Source: Chromatiales bacterium
GTDB taxonomy: Bacteria; Pseudomonadota; Gammaproteobacteria; Steroidobacterales; GCA-2729495
Assembly (NCBI GenBank): GCA_002729495.1
Contig: PBYE01000033.1
Coordinates: 17,465-81,464, forward strand
Direction of reading: 5' to 3'
DNA: 64,000 nt
Made by a program: the position numbers and the translations under genes. This document shows, piece after piece, positions 42,813-52,094 of the stretch. Each line of letters begins with the position of its first letter. Position 1 is the stretch's first letter. The notes under the pieces were generated by a model. The model was not told where the DNA came from. It made no database searches and saw nothing but the letters and a program-made list of their open reading frames with translations.

Positions 42813-42902
42813 TTATCCTTCGCGCACCCCGCCGTGACGGCATCCGGTCTTGTCGACCGGCCGCTTCATCATTTTCCGTTTGTCTTTCAACGGGGTATTC
42901 AT
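42813..42902 (-). CDS. Candidate lysine-rich leader peptide of lysAC
   Basis: A 29-codon frame begins MNTPLKDKRKMMKRPVDK, with five lysine codons among the first 18. It starts about 8 bases after a predicted -10 element, so it may be leaderless. Three short hairpins lie at 42844-42860, 42831-42841 and 42794-42808, then the terminator at 42748-42780. GCGGG at 42828-42832 could pair with CCCGC of the terminator's first arm. The layout fits transcription attenuation by lysine supply. The lysines are not consecutive, so chance cannot be excluded. Confidence 0.4.
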   Translation of the reverse strand: MNTPLKDKRKMMKRPVDKTGCRHGGVREG

Positions 42903-42910
42903 GGGTGCGA

Positions 42911-42939
42911 AGTAAACCGGAACCACCGAGGCGCGTCAA
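42911..42939 (-). promoter_or_regulatory. Candidate sigma-70 promoter for the lysAC leader
   Basis: On the minus strand TTGACG (42939-42934) and TTTACT (42916-42911) are separated by 17 bases. Transcription would begin near 42904, giving a leader RNA of about 155 bases up to the terminator. Confidence 0.4.
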
Positions 42940-42959
42940 CCGCAGGGGTCCTGTTCAGG

Positions 42960-44648
42960 CTATTCATTACCACCGGTAACGGCGCCCTGCGATGCAGAGC
43001 TCACGAGGTGTGCGTATTTCGTGAGCACACCTGTCCGTTCGAGCGGTGCAGGCGGCTGCCAGCGCTCCCGCCTCGTGGCCAGCTTTTCTGCGCTGATATT
43101 GACCTCCAGTGTGCGAGTCTCGGCATTAATGGTGATCTCGTCGCCGTCCTCGATCAGGCCGATCGGGCCACCGACGGCCGCTTCGGGCGTTACGTGGCCG
43201 ACCACGAAGCCGTGGCTGCCGCCGGAGAACCGGCCATCGGTAATAAAGGCCACCTGGTCGCCGAGCCCCTTGCCCACGATCGCGGCGGTCGGGCTCAGCA
43301 TTTCGCGCATACCCGGGCCGCCCTTCGGACCCTCGTAGCGGATCACGATCACGTCTCCCGCGACGACGGTACCGTCCATGATCGCCTGCAGGCCTTCCTC
43401 CTCGGAACCAAAGGTTTTTGCCGTACCCGTGAAACTCACGCCTTCCTTGCCGGTGATCTTGGCCACCGCACCTTCGGGCGCGAGGTTGCCGTACAGGATC
43501 ACGATATGGCTGTCCTTTTTAACCGGGTTGTCGAGCGGGCGGATGATGTCCTGGTCCGCGGGGTAATCGGCCACATCCGCCAGGTTTTCCGCCATGGTCC
43601 GGCCGTTCGCGGTCAGGCAATCACCGTGCAGCAGGCCGGCATCCAGCAGTCGTTTCATGAGCGGCCGGATCCCGCCGATCTGAATCAGTTCAGACATGGA
43701 GTAGATGCCGCTCGGTTTCAGGTTCGACAGCAGCGGAACGTGTTCACCGATGCGCGTGAAGTCATCCAGCTCCAGCGGTATCCGGGCTTCGCGCGCAATG
43801 GCGATAAGGTGCAGGACCGCGTTGGTCGATCCGCCGAGTGCGATCGCTACCGTAATCGCATTCTCGAAGGCTTCGCGAGTCAGGATGTCAGACGGCCTGA
43901 TGTTCTGGTTGATCAGATTAACGACGGCAGCCCCCGCACGCTCGCAGTCGGTCATTTTCTGCTCGGACACGGCATCCTGTGCCGAGCTGTTGGGCAGGCT
44001 CATGCCCAGCGCTTCGATGGCGGACGCCATCGTATTAGCCGTGTACATACCACCGCACGACCCCGGCCCCGGGATCGCCGTGCGCTCGACCTCCAGCAAC
44101 TCCTCGTCGCTGACGGTGCCCGCGGCCACGCCGCCGACAGCCTCAAACACGGACACGATATCGCGCCGCTCGGGTCCGGGCTGAATCGTGCCGCCGTAGA
44201 CGAACACCGACGGCCTGTCGAGTCGCGCCATCGCCATCAGGCAACCCGGCATATTCTTGTCGCAGCCGCCGATCGCGACGAAGCCGTCAAACCCCTCGGC
44301 GGCGACAACGGTCTCGATGGAGTCGGCAATGACCTCGCGCGACACGAGCGAATAGCGCATGCCCGGCGTGCCCATCGAAATCCCGTCGGAAACCGTGATC
44401 GTGTTGAACTGCACGGCCTTGCCACCCGCCTCGTTGATGCCACGTGCGGCCTCGTCGGCGAGCGTGTCAATGTGCATGTTGCACGGGGTCACCATGCTCC
44501 AGGTCGAGGCAACCCCGACCTGGCTCTTGCTGAAGTCGTCGTCGCTGAAACCCACTGCGCGCAGCATCGCGCGGCTGGGCGCCTGCTCCACGCCGTCAAC
44601 CACGATACTTGAATACCTGCGGCTCGCCTTGTCCTTGTCGTTACTCAT
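42960..44648 (-). CDS. ilvD: Dihydroxy-acid dehydratase
   Basis: The 562-residue enzyme dehydrates dihydroxy-isovalerate and dihydroxy-methylvalerate, the third shared step of valine and isoleucine synthesis. It shows [14 protein letters not shown] and [13 protein letters not shown] iron-sulfur segments. An in-frame start at 44678 would add ten residues without a match. A long plus-strand open frame runs opposite it but is a shadow. The terminator at 42748-42780 lies downstream. Confidence 0.95.
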   Translation of the reverse strand: MSNDKDKASRRYSSIVVDGVEQAPSRAMLRAVGFSDDDFSKSQVGVASTWSMVTPCNMHIDTLADEAARGINEAGGKAVQFNTITVSDGISMGTPGMRYSLVSREVIADSIETVVAAEGFDGFVAIGGCDKNMPGCLMAMARLDRPSVFVYGGTIQPGPERRDIVSVFEAVGGVAAGTVSDEELLEVERTAIPGPGSCGGMYTANTMASAIEALGMSLPNSSAQDAVSEQKMTDCERAGAAVVNLINQNIRPSDILTREAFENAITVAIALGGSTNAVLHLIAIAREARIPLELDDFTRIGEHVPLLSNLKPSGIYSMSELIQIGGIRPLMKRLLDAGLLHGDCLTANGRTMAENLADVADYPADQDIIRPLDNPVKKDSHIVILYGNLAPEGAVAKITGKEGVSFTGTAKTFGSEEEGLQAIMDGTVVAGDVIVIRYEGPKGGPGMREMLSPTAAIVGKGLGDQVAFITDGRFSGGSHGFVVGHVTPEAAVGGPIGLIEDGDEITINAETRTLEVNISAEKLATRRERWQPPAPLERTGVLTKYAHLVSSASQGAVTGGNE

Positions 44649-44718
44649 AATCGCGCCAGTTCCGGATCGGGCGAGCATTGTACACGCGCGCCCGGCCCTT
44701 GGCAGAAAGGTTTTGGTG

Positions 44719-46152
44719 TCAGACGCGCAGCACCTTGCCGGGATTCATGATGTTATGGGGGTCGATCGCGCGCTTGACGGACCGCATCAGCTCCAGTTCC
44801 ACCGCGCTGCCCAGTCGTTCGAGTTCGTCAACCTTCAGAGAACCGATACCGTGCTCGGCACTGAAGCTGCCATCCATCTCCACCGCCAGTGTATGCACGA
44901 TTTCATTCAGGCGATCCCACATATCCAGGAAGGTCTGCTCTTCCATACCTTCCGGCTGACTCAGGTTGTAATGCAGGTTGCCGTCGCCCAGGTGACCGAA
45001 AGGCACCGGCCGGATGCCGGGTACTTCGGCCCGGACCCGTTCGCCGGCAACCGCCAGGAATTCGGGTATGCGTGAAACCGGCACCGAAATATCATGCTTG
45101 ATGCTCGCCCCTGCATGTTTCTGTGCTTCAGAAATATTGTGGCGCAGGCTCCAGAGCTCGGACTGCTGCGCGTCGCTGGCCGCGATGACACCATCGCTTA
45201 CCAGCCCTGCCTCCATGCAATCGGCGAGGAGTTCGGTGAGCTGCTCGTCCATGGTCGCCTGTTCACGCGTGCTGCCGACTTCCAGCAGTACATACCATTC
45301 ATGCGCAGCACTCATCGGATCCCTGCTGGCCGGCATTGCCTTAACGACCATTTCAATTGCGAGGCGCGGCACCAGTTCGAAAGCCACCATTTGGTCACCG
45401 ATACGCTGCCGCGCGCGCGTGTAAAGGTTGACGGCCGCCTGCGGCGACTCAACCGCAAGCCAGGCGGTCGCCCGGCTTCGCGATGCCGGAAAAAGTTTCA
45501 GCGTGGCCGCCGTGATAAACCCGAGCGTGCCCTCCGCGCCGATGAAAAGCTGCTTCAGGTCATACCCCGTGTTGTCCTTGCGCAATGCCTTAAGATCATC
45601 AAACACTGAGCCGTCCGGCAGCACCACTTCGAGTCCGAGCACCAGGTCTCGCGTGTTCCCGTAACGCAGAACATTGGTACCGCCGGCATTGGTGGCGATA
45701 TTGCCACCAATCTGGCAGCTGCCTTCCGCGGCGAGACTGAGCGGGAAAAGCAACTCGTGCTCAGCGGCAGCGGCCTGAACTTCGGCGAGCACACAACCGG
45801 CTTCGACGGTCATGGCGTAGTTATCCGTGTCCGTTGCACGGATCTTGCGAAGGCGCGAGGCCGACAACAACACCTGGGGCTGGTCGGAGTTCTGACCGGG
45901 TATGGCGCCACCCGCAAGCCCTGTGTTGCCACCCTGGGGCACAACGGGGATGCGATGCGTGTTACAGATGCGCAAAATAGCCGCAGCTTCTGCGGTCGAA
46001 GCGGGAGCCAGCATTATGGGTGTTGCGCCGTGAAAGAGGCCCCGCCATTCCGCCAGGTGTGGCTCAAGCGTCGCAGGGTCATCGGTCCAGCCTGACGCCC
46101 CTGCAGCATCCTTCAGCTCCTTAAGCACCTGTTTGTCGAGTTCCATCGTCAC
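44719..46152 (-). CDS. FAD-linked 2-hydroxyacid dehydrogenase (GlcD/D2HGDH-like)
   Basis: The 477-residue flavoprotein has an N-terminal VAO-type FAD domain ([16 protein letters not shown] and [20 protein letters not shown], about residues 70-175) and a C-terminal FAD-oxidase domain with [10 protein letters not shown] and [11 protein letters not shown], which carry zinc or substrate histidines. D-2-hydroxyglutarate or D-lactate dehydrogenase are the usual activities. It removes D-2-hydroxyglutarate, for example from serine biosynthesis, if it is D2HGDH. It lies about 70 bases upstream of ilvD on the same strand. Confidence 0.85.
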   Translation of the reverse strand: MTMELDKQVLKELKDAAGASGWTDDPATLEPHLAEWRGLFHGATPIMLAPASTAEAAAILRICNTHRIPVVPQGGNTGLAGGAIPGQNSDQPQVLLSASRLRKIRATDTDNYAMTVEAGCVLAEVQAAAAEHELLFPLSLAAEGSCQIGGNIATNAGGTNVLRYGNTRDLVLGLEVVLPDGSVFDDLKALRKDNTGYDLKQLFIGAEGTLGFITAATLKLFPASRSRATAWLAVESPQAAVNLYTRARQRIGDQMVAFELVPRLAIEMVVKAMPASRDPMSAAHEWYVLLEVGSTREQATMDEQLTELLADCMEAGLVSDGVIAASDAQQSELWSLRHNISEAQKHAGASIKHDISVPVSRIPEFLAVAGERVRAEVPGIRPVPFGHLGDGNLHYNLSQPEGMEEQTFLDMWDRLNEIVHTLAVEMDGSFSAEHGIGSLKVDELERLGSAVELELMRSVKRAIDPHNIMNPGKVLRV

Positions 46153-46252
46153 GGGTTCACCTGCTTTACGCCCCCTAGTGTTAAATAGATTACGTTTTTA
46201 ACAGCATTCATGGTATTTATCTGGCGTACGGGTTGGATAAGGGGTTATCCGG

Positions 46253-47545
46253 TTGTCTGACGTTAGTGGAACTTACAAGATTGACACGACCTATCTGAGC
46301 CTGACCGGCCAGGATCTCTGGGTCGATCTCAATACAGATCTCGACACGCTGAGCCTGGCAGAGCGCAGTAATGTAATCGAACTCGATCGAAAACTGCATA
46401 CTCAGTGGGGCCTGGGGCGCAATTTTATCCTTGGCTGGGCGCCGCAGGACACCGGCATAGAGTTGCTCAGTGTGCCGCACTATGTCGTCGCCGATTATGC
46501 ATTGGCGGAACGCTACGGCAGCAACGCGCCTACGCATGAAACAGGCAACCAGGATGCCGCTAACTTTGTAATGGAACTGCTTGCCCGCAAGCGGCAACTG
46601 ACTGACCGGCAAATGCAGTACGCCGCCCAGCTACTCCAGGTTGAACCGACCTACATAGAACTGCGTCAGCCGCTCAGCGATTCAGGCGCCGAGATTCGGA
46701 TCATCGAAAAGCTGGTTACACGCTATGGCGTCAGCTACGTGCCGAATCGCGCGGTGGCGCTGTTCGATATCGTCGGGTTCAGCCTGCTGAGCCCATTCGA
46801 ACAGATGACCCAGCTAAACAGCCTTTCCTATTCACTGAACTCGGCCCACAGCAAAATGCTGAACCGCGAACTAAACGTGAACTTTGCGCGTTCGAGCACA
46901 GGTGACGGTTTTTATATCTGGAACCGCGACCTCGGTGTCACGTCAAACGCCAATCTCTATCACCTGATGCACCTTGTGCTGGCGGACAACGCAATTGCAC
47001 GCAGCAAGGTCCACGGGCGAACGGTGCCACTGCTTCGCGCAGCATTCCACGTAGGGAGTTGCTACGAATTTCACCAGGCCGAGGGCCTTAACCCGACCGT
47101 GTTCAGCGACATCGTGGGCGATGTGACAATCGAACTCGCGCGCATGGTCGAAAGAGCACTGCCGGGACAGGTGCTGGTAGGCGAATTCAATGCGGTGCTG
47201 CCGGGCGAACAGCCTGATACGACAGTAGAACTCGATTCAGTGGGTTTCATTAACTACGCGCAGGCGAACCTGTCACAGCTCAACGGCCTGGTGCTGTCCG
47301 GGGAGGCAATCGAATCCATCAAGTGCTATCTCACCGGCAGACAGTCGGGTGATGGCGAGTTCAGTATTCGTAAGCTGAGCATTGAGGACAAACACGGGCT
47401 ATTGCATCACGTGTTCAATGCCAAGATTAATATTTACCGTAACCATGCCGACCCGATACTCCTCGGCATCGAGGACAAGATGCTGCGCGGGAATGATTTC
47501 GCCATGGTCACTGCAGAGCACATTATGCCCCGCCTCAGCCACTAA
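46253..47545 (+). CDS. Putative class III nucleotidyl cyclase-like protein
   Basis: The 430-residue protein has an N-terminal region of about 160 residues of unknown type and a C-terminal half that resembles a divergent class III cyclase domain. The evidence is RAVALFDIVGFSLLSP, matching the first metal-aspartate motif, and ARSSTGDGFYIWNR, matching the GDG loop with the second aspartate. The usual Lys/Asp base-recognition pair is not obvious. The start is probably TTG at 46253 with AAGGGG upstream. It lacks membrane segments. Cyclic nucleotide synthesis is therefore only a possibility. Confidence 0.55.
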   Translation: MSDVSGTYKIDTTYLSLTGQDLWVDLNTDLDTLSLAERSNVIELDRKLHTQWGLGRNFILGWAPQDTGIELLSVPHYVVADYALAERYGSNAPTHETGNQDAANFVMELLARKRQLTDRQMQYAAQLLQVEPTYIELRQPLSDSGAEIRIIEKLVTRYGVSYVPNRAVALFDIVGFSLLSPFEQMTQLNSLSYSLNSAHSKMLNRELNVNFARSSTGDGFYIWNRDLGVTSNANLYHLMHLVLADNAIARSKVHGRTVPLLRAAFHVGSCYEFHQAEGLNPTVFSDIVGDVTIELARMVERALPGQVLVGEFNAVLPGEQPDTTVELDSVGFINYAQANLSQLNGLVLSGEAIESIKCYLTGRQSGDGEFSIRKLSIEDKHGLLHHVFNAKINIYRNHADPILLGIEDKMLRGNDFAMVTAEHIMPRLSH

Positions 47546-47613
47546 CAGCTTGTTGAAAACCTCAGACGGCACGGTGCTATTGATCTGAAAGCTCTTTGGT
47601 CTGGGTTTGGCAC

Positions 47614-48735
47614 TTAAACAAAGCCCGAACCTTCATCTTCTTTCGTAAGCACCTGCGTCTGCTCAGGTTCGAAGTCCGGTATTGGCTGGGCACCGATATC
47701 GACTTCGTTGAACTCCTTCGCGAACATGACCCAGAGCGTCAGGAACAGGGCTGCGATGACGGGCCCGATAACGAAACCGGAGGCGCCAAATACCGTCAGG
47801 CCACCCAGTGTAGACAGCAGCACCAGGTAATCCGGCATACGTGTATCCCGCCCGACCAGGAGCGGCCTGAGCACGTTATCAACGAGGCCGATAACCAGGA
47901 CGCCGAACACGGCCAGGATGATGGCCTTGATGTAGGCACCGCCTGCGATCATGAACAACGCGGCCGGCCCCCAGACCAGGCTGGCACCAACAACGGGCAG
48001 CAGTGACATGATCACCATGACTGCGCCCCAGAACACCGCGCTCTCAATCCCCATGATCCAGAAAATAAACCCGCCCAGCGTGCCCTGAATGATGCCGATG
48101 ACAAGGGTTCCCTTTACCGTCGCGCGCGACACCTCCGCAAACTTGGCAAACAGGGCCCGTTCGCGTTCATCACCGAGCGGCAAGGCATGAATAATCTGCT
48201 GCAACAGAAAGTCTCCATCCCGCAGGAAGAAATAAAGTACGTAAAGCATCAGGAAAAACATGATGCTGAAGCGCACCGCATTTTGCCCCGCCGTTATGGC
48301 CAGTGAGCCAATAAACCGGCTTCCCGTAACGACCGCAGACGACAGGTTCGCTTTAACTTCCTCGGGAGTAATACCGGCACGGTCGAGCAGCTCGTTTACC
48401 GCCGGCAAGCTTGAACGCAGCCATTCGAGGACCACCGCGGGATTAATCTCGCCGCTTTCGACCCGGCCGTACAAGTCGGCTGCCTCGGTTACGACAGCCG
48501 ACGCGATAAACCAGGCAGGAATAATGACGGTAATGCAGATAAGCATCAGCGTCAGCAGTGCGGCCGGCGATTTACGGCCCTTCACAATGCCCAGAAAACG
48601 GGTATAGGCCGGATGGAAAAGCACGGTAAGCGTGGCCGCCCAAAATATGGGCTGAACGAAATCTGCCAGCAAGCCAAAAAATGCAAATGTGACTAGTGCG
48701 AGCAGTCCGATAAATGATGCGTTTTGCAGATTCAC
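47614..48735 (-). CDS. AI-2E family transporter
   Basis: The 373-residue membrane protein has the PerM/YdiK/YhhT pattern: three N-terminal spans, a cytoplasmic or periplasmic helical part, and C-terminal spans with LLPVVGASLVWGP and GFVIGPVIAALF. The GTG start at 48735 (AGGGA upstream) seems better than a TTG at 48756. The family includes putative AI-2 exporters and Na+/H+ antiporters; the substrate is not known. It is convergent with the cyclase-like gene. Confidence 0.85.
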   Translation of the reverse strand: MNLQNASFIGLLALVTFAFFGLLADFVQPIFWAATLTVLFHPAYTRFLGIVKGRKSPAALLTLMLICITVIIPAWFIASAVVTEAADLYGRVESGEINPAVVLEWLRSSLPAVNELLDRAGITPEEVKANLSSAVVTGSRFIGSLAITAGQNAVRFSIMFFLMLYVLYFFLRDGDFLLQQIIHALPLGDERERALFAKFAEVSRATVKGTLVIGIIQGTLGGFIFWIMGIESAVFWGAVMVIMSLLPVVGASLVWGPAALFMIAGGAYIKAIILAVFGVLVIGLVDNVLRPLLVGRDTRMPDYLVLLSTLGGLTVFGASGFVIGPVIAALFLTLWVMFAKEFNEVDIGAQPIPDFEPEQTQVLTKEDEGSGFV

Positions 48736-48756
48736 CTGATCCCTGCCACTTTTCAA

Positions 48757-49069
48757 AGTCGCCGATGCTGCACCGCTTATGTTACACGGTCAGAAGCCGG
48801 AATAGCGGAATTAGGGGAGGCTCAAACACGTGCCCGGTGCGCGTACCCGGCGGGAATTCGGCGCGGATCATCGCTCCGGAAGCGGATATCGCTTATAACC
48901 ACATCAGTCGTGGCCGGTAAACGCCCGTGACCCCCCGGTCGAATGCCCCGCCGGCATACCGGCGAAACCAGTAAAAGCGTTTATACTGCTCGTTTACGCG
49001 GTCTCCGGGATACCAGCTACGGCTATCGGCCTTGTCCGGCCATCATTGCCAAAAAGGAGTATGGCAAAC
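48757..49069. other. Intergenic region between AI-2E and the sulfotransferase set
   Basis: No gene is supported here. It contains the hairpin CGCCGG-CATA-CCGGCG (48949-48964) and a -10-like TATACT at 48982-48987 without a convincing -35. It includes the ribosome site AAGGAG at 49054-49059. Confidence 0.45.
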
Positions 49070-49378
49070 GTGCGAACAACAACGACAAGAACCCTTCGAT
49101 CATGCCTCGCGGTGGCAGCTCTTTCTGCCGCAATTGCATTGCCGGGCAGCGCATTTGCCTATGTTGGCCCGGGCGCCGGAATCAGCGTACTCGGCGCACT
49201 CTGGGGTCTGATCGTAGGTGTGGGCATGGCCATTGGTGTAATTCTGTTCTGGCCTATCCGAATGATGATCCGCAAGTCCAAAGCGAAAAAAGCCGGTGAA
49301 GAAGCGGTTGCTGCGGATGGCACGACGACGGCTGATGCGGTCGACGAATCCGCGGAATCAGAAAACACGGCCTCCTGA
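49070..49378 (+). CDS. Small glycine-rich membrane protein
   Basis: The protein of about 102 residues has a signal peptide ending near GSAFA, then YVGPGAGISVLGALWGLIVG, a single strongly hydrophobic segment, and a basic-acidic cytoplasmic tail. GTG at 49070 is favoured because AAGGAG stands at normal distance; ATG at 49061 lies too near it. Similar YVGPGAG proteins occur near sulfotransferase and alkyl-group genes in marine bacteria, as far as I recall. The next gene begins 6 bases after the stop, so they are co-translated. Its function is unknown. Confidence 0.65.
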   Translation: MRTTTTRTLRSCLAVAALSAAIALPGSAFAYVGPGAGISVLGALWGLIVGVGMAIGVILFWPIRMMIRKSKAKKAGEEAVAADGTTTADAVDESAESENTAS

Positions 49379-49384
49379 CGTTGT

Positions 49385-50110
49385 ATGGGATTTCTGGATT
49401 TACCGGCGCCGGTTTTTTCAGCTATGGACGGCGTCCTGGGAATGCTCCCTGCGTTTCTCCGGCTTAGCCTCTGGGCGGTGATCACCGCCGTCATCTCCAT
49501 GTTTCTTTACTGGCGGTGCTCTGCCCAGGAAAAAGTGGGCCGCGCCAAGGAACGTGCGGTTACGGCACGCAAGAAAATGGCCACCTACGACGGACACGAA
49601 TTCGATGAGATGTGGCCGCTGGCCCGGGAATCGCTCGCGGCTTCTGCTAAACACTTTACCGTCGTGCTGGGGCCCGCAGTACTGAGTTCTGTGCCCGCGC
49701 TCATGCTGATTATCTGGGTCAGCAATCATTTCAGTTATACGCTGCCCGAGGCGGGCGCAATGATCAGCCTTGAAGCCACGCCGGAGAATGCGCTCGCGCT
49801 TAAGCAAATCGAATGGCCAGGCGACAATTCGCCCGTTGAGGTTCAGGATTCCGGGGGGAAACCGTTGTTCTCGCTGCCGCTTCCCGCTGCTGTGCCGGTC
49901 GTACACAAAAAAGCATGGTGGAACTCACTCATTGGGAACCCGAACGGTTATCTCGGCGAGGATGCGAGCGCCGCCGAAGTGCGCCTCGATCTGCCGAGGG
50001 TTAGCTACCTTAACTTCGGCCCCGGGTGGGTACGCACCTGGGAATTTTCCTATTTCCTTGTACTGATTATCTGCTCGCTCGGAATCAAGGTAACATTCCG
50101 TATCCACTGA
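49385..50110 (+). CDS. Membrane protein with Oxa1/EMC3-like layout
   Basis: The 241-residue protein has a hydrophobic segment at about 24-44, then a charged cytoplasmic coiled region (QEKVGRAKERAVTARKKM), a second span at about 94-114, a beta-rich periplasmic part of about 100 residues, and a last span at about 218-236. The first half resembles the YidC/Oxa1/EMC3 (DUF106) family in order, spacing and composition. The extra periplasmic domain is unusual. It is coupled to the neighbours (gaps of 6 and 7 bases). The assignment is a topology match only, not a statistical one. Confidence 0.5.
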   Translation: MGFLDLPAPVFSAMDGVLGMLPAFLRLSLWAVITAVISMFLYWRCSAQEKVGRAKERAVTARKKMATYDGHEFDEMWPLARESLAASAKHFTVVLGPAVLSSVPALMLIIWVSNHFSYTLPEAGAMISLEATPENALALKQIEWPGDNSPVEVQDSGGKPLFSLPLPAAVPVVHKKAWWNSLIGNPNGYLGEDASAAEVRLDLPRVSYLNFGPGWVRTWEFSYFLVLIICSLGIKVTFRIH

Positions 50111-50117
50111 GCTGCGG

Positions 50118-51257
50118 ATGCAGGCTATGCCCTCAAACGCGAGTCACGACGACGCATCTATTTTCCAGGTCTCAAACAGCATGGCGCTGTTTAGCTGGCT
50201 GATATGTGACCACCCTGGTGCATGGAAAAAGATTGCAGAGCTGGAAACCAGTATCGTCGCGGATACGATTGAGTCAGTAACCATAGACCGCCCGGTGTAT
50301 GTCTCCGGGCTGGCGCGCTCCGGCAGCACGATCCTGCTGGAATTGCTTGCCCAGGTTCAGGGAGTGGTGAGTCACTGCTACAAGGATTTTCCGCCCATCT
50401 ACACACCCTATGCGTGGCACAGCCTGCTCCGGCACATGGCGCCCGGTGATGCCAAACCCGCCGAGCGTGCGCACAAGGACGGGATACTCGTCACACAGGA
50501 CAGCCCGGAAGCCATGGAAGAACCTCTCTGGATGAGCTTTTTCCCGGACGCGCACAACCCGGACGTCAGTAACGTCATTACACCCGGTTGTGACGACGCC
50601 GGATTTGCAGAGTTCTACGACTCAACAATCCGCAAACTGCTCGCGGTGCGTGACGGTACGCGTTACCTCGCTAAAGGCAACTACCAGTTGACCCGACTTG
50701 AATACCTGCTGGATCTTTATTCCGATGCAAAATTTGTGCTGCCAGTGCGTGAACCGGCTGCTCATATCGCATCGCTGGTTAAACAGCACAATTTGTTTGC
50801 ACGGGGTCAGCGCGTCAATGAGCGCCCCCGGAAGCATCTGCGCCGCATGGGCCACTTCGAGTTCGGCCTGGACCGGATCCCGATCAACACGGGCGATACC
50901 AACCGGACTGCAGAAATCTCATCACTGTGGAATAGCGACCAGGAATTGCTCGGATGGGCTCGATACTGGAACCAGGTTTACGAGTATGTTGCCGAGCGAC
51001 TGGAGGCCAATCCGGCGCTCGCCGAAGCAAGCCACATCGTCGTATTCGAAGACCTGTGTGCATTACCTGCTGGTCAACTGCGCCGCCTGTTCGCGCACTG
51101 CGGCCTGGACGTAAAACCTGAATTCGTCGCCGCGGCTGCGGCTCGTATCAAGGAGCCGACATACTATCAGTCGGACTTCAACGACACGGAACTCGAAATG
51201 ATCGCAACGGAGACCGCTGCGACGATGGCGCGGATAAAAAACCTGGTGGCAAGCTAA
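50118..51257 (+). CDS. Sulfotransferase family protein
   Basis: The 379-residue protein has the PAPS-binding 5-prime phosphosulfate loop GLARSGSTILLELL (about residues 62-75) and a later KFVLPVREPAAHIAS segment matching the 3-prime phosphate motif. Such enzymes transfer sulfate from PAPS to lipids, carbohydrates or peptides. The two upstream small membrane proteins suggest that the target is membrane or cell-envelope bound. It is not fused to a TPR domain, unlike many other bacterial sulfotransferases. Confidence 0.85.
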   Translation: MQAMPSNASHDDASIFQVSNSMALFSWLICDHPGAWKKIAELETSIVADTIESVTIDRPVYVSGLARSGSTILLELLAQVQGVVSHCYKDFPPIYTPYAWHSLLRHMAPGDAKPAERAHKDGILVTQDSPEAMEEPLWMSFFPDAHNPDVSNVITPGCDDAGFAEFYDSTIRKLLAVRDGTRYLAKGNYQLTRLEYLLDLYSDAKFVLPVREPAAHIASLVKQHNLFARGQRVNERPRKHLRRMGHFEFGLDRIPINTGDTNRTAEISSLWNSDQELLGWARYWNQVYEYVAERLEANPALAEASHIVVFEDLCALPAGQLRRLFAHCGLDVKPEFVAAAAARIKEPTYYQSDFNDTELEMIATETAATMARIKNLVAS

Positions 51258-51275
51258 ACTGTCACTGCCAGGTGA

Positions 51276-52013
51276 CTATTTACCATCCAGGTACTGCTGA
51301 ATAAATTCCCGTGCCGCAGCGAGGTTGGTATAAGTTGCGCTACCCCCGCCCAGGCCGCACAGGTTACCGTCAGTTGCACTTGCCACACCAACGACGAGCC
51401 GCCTGCCATCCAGCGTGTGCATCAGCATCGGGCTGCCGCTGTCGCGTCCGCAGGGGCCGCCGCCGGAGTAACTGTAGCTAATCTGGCTCCCCTCCAGCTT
51501 GAGGCCTTCCAGTTTTATCCGCCCCTGGACGAGCCGCTCGGATGGTTGTGGGCTGATTTCGGTTTTCCCCCAGCCTGCAACGATGGCTGACATCCCCGGC
51601 AACAATAAAATGGCTGCCTCCGGCTCCGTGGGTAATGCCGCGACGGGCGCATCGACCGGTTCGGCCAGGTACAGGAGTCCGACATCATTCCGGAGGGTGT
51701 CCCGTGAAAACTGCGGGTGCCGTATCGCCTTTTCAATCTCGACACGCCGGGCTGAACCGCGCTTTGCGTGACCTGCAAGCACGAATTTACGTGTACCTGT
51801 GCAATGTGCGGCTGTCACCACCCACCGGGGCGCTATCAACACGCCGCCGCAGATACCACCGCTAAGCTTGCCAACGATAACAACTGCCCATGGATAATCG
51901 GCCTCGAACTGCTGATCACTGACCAGGCTGCCATTAAGGATGGCGTGCGCATCGACAGTAAGCATCAGGAAGGCTGCCACCCCGGTAATTAATGCGGGTC
52001 CCCTGTGCCTCAT
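51276..52013 (-). CDS. Secreted trypsin-like serine protease
   Basis: The 245-residue form starts MRHRGPALITG and has a signal peptide ending near DAHA. The S1 triad is complete: His in VVTAAHC, Asp in RNDVGLLYL, and Ser in GRDSGSP. The last motif is a variant of the usual GDSGGP. Six cysteines fit disulphide bonding. The substrate is unknown. It is convergent with the sulfotransferase gene and follows a beta-barrel protein on the same strand, from which a terminator separates it. Confidence 0.85.
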   Translation of the reverse strand: MRHRGPALITGVAAFLMLTVDAHAILNGSLVSDQQFEADYPWAVVIVGKLSGGICGGVLIAPRWVVTAAHCTGTRKFVLAGHAKRGSARRVEIEKAIRHPQFSRDTLRNDVGLLYLAEPVDAPVAALPTEPEAAILLLPGMSAIVAGWGKTEISPQPSERLVQGRIKLEGLKLEGSQISYSYSGGGPCGRDSGSPMLMHTLDGRRLVVGVASATDGNLCGLGGGSATYTNLAAAREFIQQYLDGK

Positions 52014-52046
52014 GGGTGAAGCGTAGCATCCCCTGCCGCCAATAAA

Positions 52047-52071
52047 AAAACCCGGCGCATGCCCGGGTTTT
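52047..52071 (-). terminator. Terminator of the beta-barrel protein gene
   Basis: On the minus strand AAAACCCGGG-type arms close a short GC-rich loop, followed by seven T residues (stem CCCGG 51-55 with CCGGG 63-67, plus four A-T pairs). It ends the gene at 52095-52928. Confidence 0.85.
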
Positions 52072-52094
52072 AGCAATTTAGACGGAACAACCAA

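Noticed and set aside
42713-42959. A lysine riboswitch ahead of lysAC
   Set aside because: The region forms several short hairpins but does not show the lysine riboswitch consensus that I can recall; the leader-peptide reading fits better.
42834-44612. A 592-codon plus-strand open frame
   Set aside because: It lies opposite ilvD, has a composition rich in Arg, His and Gly typical of antisense frames at high GC, and matches no family.
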